NCBI GenBank assembly: GCA_947359465.1
Contig: OX375876.1
Span: 64,982,998-65,046,997 of the forward strand
DNA: 64,000 bases
From: Metellina segmentata
Lineage: Eukaryota; Arthropoda; Arachnida; Araneae; Tetragnathidae
Direction of reading: 5' to 3'
The notes below the pieces were generated by a model. The model worked only from the letters and a program-made list of their open reading frames with translations, ran no database searches and was not told where the DNA came from. The translations under genes and the position numbers were made by a program. Below, one piece after another: positions 54,611 through 64,000 of this stretch. Numbering within the stretch: the first letter of the stretch is position 1; every line of letters begins with the position of its first letter.

Positions 54611-54897
54611 TATTGTGTTTTTCTTTTTTAATTAATTCTTAGCATATGAAATATTAATTATGAAATTAATATTCAAAAGAGTCCTCAACAACTTGATTAA
54701 AACTGATTCAGAGCGCTTAAGTTAATGCAAAATTTTAGCTCTCCTCCTTGTATACATATATATCCTCCACAAATACTAAAACTCTACCGAGGAGAGGAAC
54801 TAAAATTTCACATTGTTCTACAAAACGTTATTGAATCTATTTTATGAAACTTGAATATTTTAATCGATATGAACTAATCGCTTCACATACTCAATTA
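54611..54897. other. Unassigned AT-rich sequence
   Basis: Nothing was recognised between the Tc1-like element and dispersed block D copy 2. Confidence 0.5.
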
Positions 54898-55122
54898 TTT
54901 CATAAAAATATTGTCTTTGTTTCAAATTGACCATATATTTCAAGTTTTCTATTAACATCAACCAATTTTGATGCCCAAATTTAATCTCATGTATCGAATT
55001 TACAGTCGTCGAATTTTCAGCTAGTAAAAATTTGGAACACATATAACGTTAAACTAGCTTCACAGACTTTAATTCATATCTTCCTAAATAGTCTTAATAT
55101 CACTCTGAAATCCTTCTTTATT
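54898..55122. repeat. Dispersed block D, copy 2
   Basis: The left half (TTTCATAAAAATATTGT, TTCTATTAACATCAAC, AATTTTGAT.(C/T)CCAAATTTAAT) matches 61826-61935. The right half (AAATTTGGAACACATATAAC onward) matches 53290-53388. It therefore joins the two other copies into one longer repeat. Confidence 0.8.
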
Positions 55123-55153
55123 ACCTTTCTTCATAATCTTTCTTTAAGATTAA

Positions 55154-55938
55154 GGCCCGGTGCACACAACCGATTTGTCAACGTGCGGCGCCGAAGAACA
55201 ACTGTACACACTGACCGTAGGGGGTCCCTCTGACCACAGCTTTCATGGCGGTCCATGAATTTATGACCGGATGGGGGTATCCCCTTCTCTTTGGGCGATA
55301 GCGGCTTCGGAAGAACGTGTGGGGTCTTATCTCGAAAAAAGGAGAATCGTGGAAAACCGAAACGTGAGCGGACGTAGGACGACTCTGCTCCGGTTGAATC
55401 CGCGGGACTGAAACCCTAATTTATACAATATCTATTAGCGTCGAAATAGTTTTAACTTATATGTATTCTTCTATAATTAATTAAATGTGCTGTAATTTTA
55501 AATGTCGTTTTATTATCTTCAAGCCACTCGCCACGTAAACTATACCCACGACGTTATAACACATAACCGTGAAATGACGCAAATACTCATTTCGCGCCAT
55601 TTGTGATGGATATCTTTCGAAGAAAACGTGTTTATTTCGCTTTCTTGGTGTACAAAAAAAATATATATTTTGAAACAGAATAGATGTTACTGGATACATA
55701 CATTTATTAATTATTATTTATATTCCATGTATTTATGAAAAAAAGGTACTTCAGACAGGAGAAGCTTGTGCGGCGACCTGCGTTGACATGGGGTACTGCG
55801 GTGCATATTCCTCGCAAGTTGGAAGTGCGGCGCCGGAGGTATGTGTGCACTACTGTATTGGATCTAATGTATATCATACCAGACATGCGTTACCGCAGCG
55901 GCGTCGCACGTTGAAAAATCGGATGTGTTCACTAGGCC
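55154..55938 (-). mobile_element. Harbinger-type repeat (copy 2, longer)
   Basis: The ends GGCCCGGTGCACACAACCG and, read inward from the right, GGCCTAGTGAACACATCCGA match copy 1 at 42.1 kb, as do the GC-rich flanks (GTGCGGCGCCG and CGCAGCGGCGTCGCACG). The interior is inverted relative to copy 1 and carries NKHVFFERYPSQ and MARNEYLRHF on the minus strand. It is about 365 bp longer than copy 1. Flanking triplets are TAA and TTA. Confidence 0.65.
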
Positions 55939-56035
55939 TTATAGTTAGGAAATTTGTAAAAAAAATACACGTTTTAGAGTGCTGTAAACATTTATACAGA
56001 ACTTATTGAAAACTTTTCTTCTTCAATTTCGAGTA

Positions 56036-58999
56036 GGGGAGACCGGGGCTAGTAGTGATATTTTCGACATTTTTGATATTAGCCGTAAGATTTGAACTGA
56101 GTGAAACATTTAGCGTATCATATCATTAGAGTAAATCTTGCGTAATATATTTATAAAACTACAATTAACATTATTAACGTTTTTCATAACATAAAATGAT
56201 AAAATGAAATCTACGTAACCTCGAAATTTGTCACAACTTGCCCCGTAGTTGGGCTAGTAGTGACATGCTTGGGGCACATTGTGACACATAAATGACACAT
56301 ACAAATGCATTGTAACATATACAAATTATGTAAGAAAGGCAATAAAATGGGGATATTTTAAATCAAGAATGAGAGATTTATTCATTTATAACGTTTTTAA
56401 CGCAATAAAAATACTTTCATGTTTTTAATAAAACTGTAAATCAAATGAAAATAAAATAGTTAAATTATTAACACTTGTAAACTCTTAGTCCATTATAAAG
56501 TTATTTTTAGAGACACTTAACAATAAAAGTAAAAGAAAAAAGAATGTGTTAATCAGGAAAGAAATAAAAAGTAGGCCAACACTAATATTTGGCCATATTG
56601 AATCTTTGATTTGGTACAACGTGTAGGCCTATATCCTATAGGCCTACCTGTATTTTTAATCATTCATTGCCATCGCTTGTTTCAGCGTCTGATTTGAAGT
56701 TAATACAAATATAATAAGGTTCATTTTCGGTACATTTGACATGAGTTCATCTTTTACATGTCATGCATTACACCCAGTCTTCTCCGGGTCTAGAAATTTT
56801 GTATTGCTCCAAGCAAACTAGACATTACCAATTTTTGTCATCTTCAGAGCTATCCGATTCTTGCTTTTTCATTTTTTTAAATAACGTAGGTTTAATTTTT
56901 TTTATGCAATGTTTAACCTTTCCATCTAGTTTTTTTTTTCTTTTTTTTTTCTTCAATTTGTTTTCTGCGTTCTCTTTTTGTTCTGTTCGAATGTTTTCTT
57001 TTACAGGTATGCTTGTTAGAAGGGCAGATTTCAAACATTTACGAGCGGAGCGTTTGCCTTTTCGAGGTCCTGCTTTAGGGAGCGGTCTTATTTATGTAAG
57101 ACTCACCGCTGATGCATTGCTAATGTCAATTGTCATAGAATCATCTAATTCAATGAGATTTCTCACTTCTGAAGACGGTCCTGTACTCTCGCCATCATTG
57201 ACTAAATTTATTGCTGAAGAGCTTGGATTGTTAATAGCTTCATATTTATTATATTCTTTTTCATTTTAATTCTGGTCTTCAACGATCTCCCCTCTGACGG
57301 ATAACGGTCGATCAGTTACTGAGGAGCACAGGAAGTCTTCATCTGTAAAAATGTTCCTATTAAATTCCCAAATTCCACTAGAACGAAATCCTTCTTGAAT
57401 ATTTTTTGCAGTAGCAACACTAGCAAGGGCTATTTTGACAATACCTGGTATGTCCTAGATCGACGCAGAGCTTCCAGGATGCGATTTTAATCATCCACAT
57501 ACAGCCTCATTGTAGAATTTTTTAAACGGCCCGTATACTGACACATCAAGGGGCTGTAATCTGTGACTCGCGTGAGGTGAAAATTATAACAAAATCACTC
57601 CGTTATCTGTGAAAAAATCCAAAACATCAATATTTCGATGGTAAGCATGGTTATCAAGCAACACTTAGACTGGGAACTCTTTCGAGCACCTTACATTTTT
57701 AACAAAATGTTTCATGAAAAGTAAAGTCACTCCTGTAATCCATACACTTGGGTTTTTATGTTCCGCAACAGCCTATGGGACCGTCATGAATAAAAATAGC
57801 TTTAAAAATCTTACGTGGAAATACAAACATCGGTGGAACTGAAGTTCCCAGAGCGTTGATGCCGAAAACCATAGTTACGTTTGTTCCCTTTTCTGCGGAG
57901 GTCATTCCTCCAACTCTTTTTAACCCCTTTCTGTAAATATTTTTACAGGTTTTTGCACTGTTCCTACTCCTGTCTCATCACTATTCCATATGTCATTTGA
58001 ATTAATCTTATTAGCTTCTAATACAGACGCTAAGTTATTGAATAATAGTTCTACATAGTGTTCATTAAAACTTGTATTTCTACTCAAACTTGTGGCTTCA
58101 GGAACTCGAAAGGAAACTGTAGGATGTCGTTGCATAAACTTCGTCAGCCAATCAGCACTTGCAGTTATTTTTGATAACCAATTTTCAGTAATGTTTATGT
58201 CATTTCTAATGGCAAACTCATACGCTAAATTTCGAAGTTCTGCAGGACTAATTCTACAAAATATATTCGCTAATTGATTGGCGTATTCGCACAACTCCAT
58301 CTCCTGTTTAGGTGTGAATATTATACTTGGTTTTTTATATCTCATTTGAATATTTACTTCCGTATTAGTACTTTTCTTTTTATTCATATATCTAAGAAGG
58401 GACATTCGGTTTACATTGAACAGTTCATTGGCTTTCTTTAAACTGCACCTTTCCGTAATTTACTTCTATTGCAGCCCTCTCCTAATCTACTAAAGTAGTT
58501 TTAGCTCATTCAGTGTGCCTTTTGTAATTTCAAACCATTTTTCCTGAAATATCAAAACCTGTATTTAAAATTATGCCGGGGCAAGTAGTGACACTGTCGC
58601 AACGTGCCTCCTAGATTTCGTCACAACTAGCCCCGCGTTACGCCATTTTGAACTTAACATCATTAGTTTCCAACATGTTGTCTTGATTAACAAATGAAAT
58701 ACATAGAATAACAGCTCAAAATATAAGTATTCAAGTAAAGTTAGTGAAGTTTACATACCACAGTATCTCTAGTGGCAATGACGATTCCAGCGGAGGTCAC
58801 AAAATTTACTTTTGCAATAGAAAACACGATAAATATTTTATCTCGTAAACAACGGAACGCTATATTTCCAAACATGCACAGCACACTGAGACAATCAACC
58901 TGTTCATTCAAATGACGCGACAGGTGCTGCAACCTTTCGGCTCAGTCAGGAAGCTCGATGGCACTACTTGCCCCTGGCACAACTAACCCCGGTCTTCCC
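56036..58999 (-). mobile_element. pogo/Tigger-like transposon, nearly complete, dead
   Basis: The element is 2964 bp and flanked by TA (56034-56035 and 59000-59001). The ends are GGGGAGACCGGGGCTAGTAG and, read inward, GGGAAGACCGGGGTTAGTTG. Copies of the inner motif (GGGGCTAGT.GTGAC) recur at about 56240-56290 and inverted at 58575-58635, perhaps extra binding sites. A transposase pseudogene fills the minus strand. Confidence 0.93.
56825..58450 (-). pseudogene. pogo/Tigger-type transposase, disrupted
   Basis: Reading on the minus strand, LKKANELFNVNRMSLLRY is the first (psq-type) helix-turn-helix. The second, CENP-B-like, DNA-binding domain is LCEYANQLANIFCRISPAEL to WLTKFMQRHPTVSFR, followed by PEATSLSRNTSFN. 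The nuclease (DDE_1 type) starts with the first Asp in NSDETGVGTVQKPVK. The frame breaks at 57920, and MTSAEKGTNVTMVFGINALG continues in another frame. DNHAYHRNIDVLDFF near 57640 gives the second Asp and HASHRLQPLDVSVYG near 57550 the third. A stop lies just before HASH and another after YNEAVCGW. The lysine-rich C-terminal tail ending SSEDDKNW closes at 56825. About 500-550 residues would be usual. Confidence 0.93.
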
Positions 59000-59001
59000 T
59001 A

Positions 59002-59159
59002 CTCAAATCAGCTAGATTAAATGGGTGTTCTGCCCAAAGAAAAAAATTTTAAAGTTCAAAAAATAGAAAGCTTAAATTTTTCTTCACAAAATCAATTATA
59101 AATAAGCACGATATGTATTAAAATCATGTCTTATTTGCAAATTTAAAAAAAAAAAAGAT
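59002..59159. other. Short unassigned spacer with poly(A)
   Basis: AT-rich sequence with an A run at about 59146-59157 lies directly before the truncated Tc1-like fragment. Confidence 0.5.
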
Positions 59160-59625
59160 TTTTGATTCCGATGGGTGTATAATCGTATGGAAAAGAAAAA
59201 AATGAGGAACTTAATCCCAAGAACTTAGTTGGAACAGTAAAGCATGACGGTGGAGGTGTCCTTGTGTGGGGGTGCATGTCATCATCAGGTCTAGGTAATT
59301 CGGTATTATTATCAGCCCAAAATTTGGATCTTGGAAACAACTTCGTTTTTTATCAAGATAACAATTCTAAGCACACGGCTCTCAACGTTCGACTCTGGTG
59401 GCTCTATAATTGTCCAAAAGTTCTGAAAACACCACCTCAGTCATCAGATTTAAACCCATTAGACCACATTTGGAGAGAACTGGAGGTTTGAGTTACGAAA
59501 CACGACATTAAAATAAAAAGCTAACTAAAACAGTAATGATTGAAGAATGGAGGAACACTGATGCAGAAATTCCCAGACGTTTAAAAGGTGTTGTGGATCC
59601 TATACAGCATCTTACTAAATACTAA
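59160..59625 (+). pseudogene. Tc1-like transposase, C-terminal half
   Basis: The recognisable part begins at a diverged FDSDG segment (59163) and continues NLVGTVKHDGGGVLVWGCMS, then FVFYQDNNSKHTALNVRLWW with the second catalytic Asp, then SSDLNPLDHIWRELEV. The usual Glu in PLEH is Asp here. A TGA stops the frame at 59489-59491, after which the C-terminal part (KHDIKIKKLTKTVMIEEWRN) reads to a stop at 59623-59625. The N-terminal DNA-binding half and the left terminal repeat are absent. Confidence 0.88.
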
Positions 59626-59961
59626 TTTACTGAAATATTACAATATTTACTAATTTGTAGTGATTTAGTTTTAAGTGTACGAAGACTTTTGTTATGTAAC
59701 TTTTCTGTTACCTTTTGATAATTGATTTTCCAAAAAAAGTTTTACTACGTTTTTTAAAGTACTTTATGTAGTTTTGTTAAGTACAAGTTGTAGATATTAG
59801 TAAAAATTCCCATTCGGAAATATTGATTTTTATTAACGGATAGAGCAGTATTTCATTGAAATTCGTAAATATAAGAACGTAAGTATACGTATATATAAGT
59901 ATACTTTATTATACGTATGTAAGTATAAGTACGTATATATATACGTAAGAGTGCATATATA
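59626..59961. other. Unassigned; TA/TACG-rich patch
   Basis: The first part may hold the 3' flank of the truncated Tc1-like copy. 59880-59960 is built of TATACGTA- and AAGTATA-like short repeats. Confidence 0.5.
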
Positions 59962-61653
59962 TCTATATAAATAAGAATGGAGTCTTTGTTTGTACATTCA
60001 ATATTTTCGACCCATTTCAAGTTTTCTATCCGTTTTGGACCCTTCTGATGCCTAATCCGCCTTTTTTTAGTTTGGTGTCTGTCTGTCTGTATGTATGTTT
60101 TGCCCTATACACGTCCACGCGGTTTGAGATATTTTCATGAAAATTTGCATACAGTGAGTACTTATCTTCATTTAGTGAGTGGCATTGGTTGCGAAAGTCT
60201 GTCTGTCCGTCTTTCTGTTCTATGCTCGATTTTGTGTTTGTGTGTTTGTGTAGACATCACATGAATTGTATTCCAGATATTTGATTGCATTGTATTTTAT
60301 TTTATACATTATCTATTAGTTTAGTGAATGCAATATTAAACATTTCTTTATTGTTATATTTAGTTGAGTTTCATGCTAAAACACCTGAGTAAGTATACTT
60401 AAATCAACCATAATTTGGTAGTTTTGGAAAAATTGGAATGTCTATTGAATATTACGATTACTTCGATTGCTTTACCAGTACTGCTAAAAAAGTAATTATT
60501 CTTCAAAAAATTATTTTTTTTTTATGGAATTTCATCTCTGATACTTCATTTATTTCGAGTCTTATTTTTATTCTTTGCGCAATGAAAACGATTTCCGAAT
60601 ATTTGGGACAGACGATATTTTTCAATGAAACGAGAATGAACAAGATCGCGCGAGCAGTGATATTTTTTCTGGTTCTTTCGCTCTGAATTAATTTCACATA
60701 TCTAAATTTTATACACTTTTAGTTGTAAGTTGTGGCAACTGTGCGAGATCAAGAGATAAAATTGAATCACAAATTAATATCTTTAGAACAATTTTTTGCG
60801 ACATCTTTTATTTTGTTTTACTTCGCTGTTTCCTGTTTTAAATATTTATTATTTTAATAAATATGTTTTCCTTCTCATCACACGCAACAGCACCACAAAG
60901 TATTAGACTTAAAAATGTTAGGTAAGTCAGTATAAATGTTCAGTAAATTTTAAGTGTAGTTATGCCATTATTGAAAGAATAATGCCGTTATTGAAAGAAT
61001 AATGCCGTTATTGAAAGAATAATGCCGTTATTGAAAGAATAATGCCGTTATTTAAAGAATAATGCCGTTATTTAAAGAATAATGCCGTTATTTAAACAAT
61101 AATGCCATTATTTAAAGAATAATGTCGTTATTGAAAGAATAATAATGTTTAAAAATCCAAACTATAACTTTTTCCTACATTAAAAAATTCTTTGTAGTAA
61201 TGACAGGAGAAGATTGCAACATTTTACAATGTCGCATACCGGAGGCAAGAGTGCCACAAGTAAAAAAATATTGTTTTGTTGACTATGAGTGCGAGAGCAC
61301 TCGCCGTAAATCGTGATTTTAATTAATTGAGTTGCACATGTGAAAAGAACTTAAGAAAGGGAATTCCAAATCTTCTTATATAAATCGTCTTATAGTAGTA
61401 ACCTTAGTATCACCTTTCGTCTTTTTGTAGCTTTGTCATACAGCAATTGTGCGATGTATGTGAAATGTATTACATGAATGGATATGCATGTGTAGGAATT
61501 GTGTCCAAAGTAAGTTGTAGAAAATATAAAGATGGCGAAAGGTGTTAAAATAAATTTTTATTCTACAAAAAACGTAAGTCATTATATATTTTGATTATCT
61601 CTTCAATCTAGAGTAAACGAATTCAAACCGAGTAAGGTCGGGTATTTTGCTAG
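59962..61653 (+). mobile_element. Helitron, non-autonomous, complete ends
   Basis: The element starts TCTATATAAATAAGAATGGA, followed by the GTCTGTCTGTCTGTATGTATG stretch common near Helitron 5' ends (here 60078-60098). The right end has a hairpin (ACCGA, loop, TCGGGT) about 8 bp before GCTAG at 61649-61653. It sits between A (59961) and T (61654), the AT insertion site of Helitrons. At 1692 bp it has no Rep/helicase frame. Two frames of about 65-82 codons near 60438-60697 overlap and carry no motif. Confidence 0.82.
60963..61145. repeat. 20-bp minisatellite inside the Helitron
   Basis: About nine copies of ATTGAAAGAATAATGCCGTT repeat exactly every 20 bp, with ATT(G/T)AAA(G/C) variants towards the right. 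Minisatellites are often found inside non-autonomous Helitrons. Confidence 0.95.
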
Positions 61654-61825
61654 TTACAAATAAAAATTATAAAAAAATTTAAGAAAATTAGATACAACAA
61701 TTTAAAAAAATATAAAAATATAACACTCTGTCAGAGGAGTGCTCTGGTTGAATACCCATGTTTTTTATTTTTATCTTTCATTAATTTACGTATTTGAATG
61801 ATATAAATATACTATATATTTATAT

Positions 61826-62030
61826 TTCATAAAAATATTGTTTTAGTATCAAATTGATCACATATATTTCAAATTTTCTATTAACATCAACTAATTTTGA
61901 TATCCAAATTTAATTTCACATATCGAATTTTCAGTCGTTTAGTCCAGCTGTTGCTGGAGAGTATGGAATATTTAGAACACGTGTTAAATTAACTTCCCAG
62001 ACTTTTATTCTTATCTTATGAAATAATCGT
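61826..62030. repeat. Dispersed block D, copy 3
   Basis: It matches 54898-55122 over its length (TTCATAAAAATATTGTTTTA, TTTCTATTAACATCAACTAA, ATCGAATTTTCAGTCG). It also includes the TTTAGTCCAGCTGTTG segment seen in copy 1 at 53262. It is more diverged in the GGAACAC half. Confidence 0.7.
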
Positions 62031-62869
62031 TGACATTTTTTACAGCGCTACTATCTTTGTCATGGTGCCAACAATATGTGCCTCGACTAAGCGAAATTTA
62101 AAGTCGTTTCGAAGCTAATTTCCATCTGTTGAGATTACAGCATTGGAAAAATTTACAAAGAACCGATTAAATTTTAGAATTGATGATTATCCTAAATTCA
62201 GTCGACAGAAGGTGACAGTCAGTTCTTGCATAAAAACACAACGCTGAACAGACGAACAACAGGGCAAGCTATCCCCGTCGAATATTAGACTCTTTATTAA
62301 ACTCCCCTTCTAAATAAAGCGTCCCATATTGTGACAATCTTCCACTGGAGCGTATATCAGAAACAATTACGGACATAAAAGTGACAATTCTCGCAGATTT
62401 ATCATTTATGATTGATCGATCGGTCGATTGTTTACTCTTCGTTGTGTTATTTCTTCATTTCCCTTGAGAATTCAAGACGATAGAATCGCATAAGAACAAT
62501 CCTTTTAACGGAAGAAAATAAGTCCATCCAGTTGTACCTAAGATCTCGTATTCGCGAAAAAGTGTTATGATATCGTAAAGAATTTTCTCCATTTTAGTAT
62601 TTCAGGGTGATTCAATATGAAATTCCTATTTCATCTTTAATTATACTTATGATGAAATATTTTAGCTGCGATAATAAGTAATAACCTTTTAATCCCTAAT
62701 GGTGAGATTTCGGTATATTTTTAATGCTTGACCACTGACCTCTTCGTCACTGACCTCTTCGACATGTGACATACTGACGACTATTTGTGAAGGGATGGAA
62801 GGGAAAGAATTTGGGGATTTATGGCGCAAGATCAGCACCTAGTGTATAAGTCGCGATTACTCCTAATAA
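62031..62869. other. Unassigned sequence
   Basis: No gene or repeat was recognised. GACCTCTTCG(T/A)C is doubled near 62739-62763. Confidence 0.5.
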
Positions 62870-62950
62870 GGCAATCGCCAACATCCATCGGGTTATAAAC
62901 CAGGATTCAAACCGGAGACCTACTAGGTGGCAGACCAAAGCTATGAACAA
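62870..62950 (-). repeat. tRNA-related SINE head (family B), fragment
   Basis: On the minus strand, GCCACCTAGTAGGTCTCCGG and TTTGAATCCTGGTTTAT parallel the fragment at 5264-5400. Only the head is recognisable. Confidence 0.4.
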
Positions 62951-62984
62951 TGTAGTATAATTATTTTAGATGCAGGTAGAAGAG

Positions 62985-63075
62985 GGCACTTTAATTGACG
63001 TCACTCTAAAGAAACATAACGGGCTATTGGCAAAGGTATAGGATCAATCCCGAAGGTAAAGATCAGAGGTAGGTA
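62985..63075 (-). repeat. SINE A 3' tail fragment
   Basis: Sequence from TTTAATTGACGTCACTC through AACGGGCTATTGGC to GATCAATCCCGAAGG matches the minus-strand SINE A end. It abuts the tail of a second, interrupted copy. Confidence 0.65.
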
Positions 63076-63930
63076 GGTATTTTAATTAACGTCATGGTTT
63101 CCCACACTTTTATTCAATAAAAATTAAAGAACTTTTAAGGACTTTTATAAAACCAAAAAAAAAAAAAAAATTTCAAGGACCTAAAATTTTTTTATAACGA
63201 CCTAAAACAAGGGATGCGCAAAAGTTGCCAATTGAAAAAAATGAGAAAATATATTTTTTTAAACATAATTGTTTTACTCTATTTTTAAACTAATGATAGT
63301 TAAAAAAAGAATAGTAATCAATTTTGGTTAAAATTAGGATTTTCTTTCTCACAGAAACTGTGATTTTTTTTTTTGTTGCAAAGTGGGCTTTTCGTCTCAA
63401 TGTTAACTATTAGGCTACATGCATACCTATCGATTTTGGTGGTGCGATAAAATATTGTACGCAATTTGCGCCATTTGAGCTCGTACTAGTCTGGACAAAG
63501 GATGAAACTAGTTTGAACAAGTTCCAACGCAAGACGAAATTTATGTACTATTTTTAAAACAATCAAGTATTTTCAACGACTTTTCACAAAGTTCCGTAAT
63601 TTTCAGGGACTTTCAAGGGCCCCCTAGTTTGAAAAAAAATTAAGGACTTTTAAGAACTTTTCAATGACTATGGGAACCCTGAACGTCTCTCTTTAGCATC
63701 ACAGTGGGTTACTGACGATGGTACAGCATCAATACCGAATGGAAAGATCCAACACAACATTTTAAACCATGGTCATATGACGAGTTAGAAATGAGCTGGC
63801 ATCCCACTCTCCACACCGCGCCAACATGAAGAAATTTGAGGCCACGACAAATTTAACGTGCACCAGCTCCCTTAGTACACTAAAATCTTTGGTTGGATTC
63901 GAACTCGCAACCCTCCCGTTGTTAAATGGA
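63076..63930 (-). mobile_element. SINE A variant, split by a MITE
   Basis: The tail (TTTTAATTAACGTC at 63080-63093) is separated from the body (63682-63930: AACGTCTCTCTTTAGCATCA onward) by the element at 63093-63681. The body runs through GAGCTGGCATCCCACTCTCC to the head with GATTCGAACTCGC at 63897. It shares the unusual head with the copy at 16.5 kb. Confidence 0.72.
63093..63681. mobile_element. hAT-like MITE nested in a SINE
   Basis: The ends CATGGTTTCCCACA and, read inward, CAGGGTTCCCATAG are inverted repeats. Short repeats AAG(G/A)ACTTTTA lie inside both ends. The sequence AACGTC is present on both sides and belongs to the SINE, giving a target duplication of at least 5-6 bp (TTAACGTC against TGAACGTC if 8 bp). 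At about 589 bp it has no coding capacity. The hAT assignment is based on end type only. Confidence 0.65.
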
Positions 63931-64000
63931 CCTAGCACCTTAAAAATGACAAAAATACAGAACAAAACTTTTTGCTTAAAAAGTTGCCTTATACTGTTTA
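63931..64000. other. Right edge of window
   Basis: Nothing was recognised. Confidence 0.5.

Noticed and set aside
56763..57269. 168-codon plus-strand frame
   Set aside because: It is the antisense of the C-terminal, lysine-rich part of the pogo/Tigger transposase. Its F- and L-rich composition is the complement of lysine codons.
60963..61145. CRISPR-like array
   Set aside because: The 20-bp units are directly adjacent without spacers, lie inside a Helitron in an animal genome, and have no cas genes.

Overview
The window looks like a gene-poor, AT-rich stretch of an animal nuclear genome, most likely arthropod. I saw no host gene, rRNA, functional tRNA, operon or CRISPR array. Nearly everything I can name is a transposable element, usually broken, or a local tandem repeat. 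The mix (several Tc1-like families, pogo/Tigger, PIF/Harbinger, hAT, Helitrons, a Ty3/gypsy element, a LINE with an RNase H domain, and tRNA-derived SINEs) fits arthropods. The LINE and the Tc1-like proteins resemble types common in spiders, so a chelicerate is my best guess. That is inference, not proof.

Layout. 0.5-2.4 kb is a cluster of one tRNA-derived SINE family (SINE A). 2.7-5 kb holds pieces of a palindromic foldback repeat, a Harbinger transposase fragment and a 140-bp tandem duplication. 6.5-8.0 kb is a complete but dead Tc1-like transposon with double (IR/DR) ends. 8.6-9.3 kb is a diverged dimer. 9.35-10.3 kb is a non-autonomous hAT-like element with a SINE of another family (SINE C) cleanly inserted in it. 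12.0-13.3 kb is a degenerate satellite with a two-part higher-order unit. 17.8-21.4 kb is a Ty3/gypsy element on the minus strand with matching LTRs and a 4-bp target duplication, but without gag, protease and the start of RT. 24.4-24.7 kb is a solo LTR. 25.2-26.55 kb is a hAT relic whose left end has been duplicated.

28.7-31.26 kb is a decayed LINE with RT and RNase H. 31.3-37.4 kb is almost featureless. 37.9-40.3 kb has a possible pogo-like element and a minus-strand Tc1-like element. 41.7-42.5 kb has three 119-bp direct repeats and a Harbinger-type MITE. 43.1-44.4 kb is a Helitron-like 3' region rich in short hairpins, followed by another dead Tc1 (44.5-45.7 kb). 48.4-52.1 kb holds four unrelated local duplications. 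53.4-54.6 kb is a further Tc1, 55.15-55.94 kb a second copy of the Harbinger-type repeat in the opposite orientation, 56.04-59.0 kb a pogo/Tigger element with a broken transposase, 59.2-59.6 kb a Tc1 tail, and 59.96-61.65 kb a Helitron. 63.0-63.9 kb is a hAT-like MITE inserted into a SINE.

The parts do not form a pathway. The useful information is the record of insertions: nesting order, target-site duplications, and which catalytic residues were lost. I found no convincing new biological system. The better leads are the two-part satellite, the palindromic foldback family, the gypsy deletion joined at its primer-binding site, the solo LTR with a tRNA-like segment, and the run of independent local duplications.
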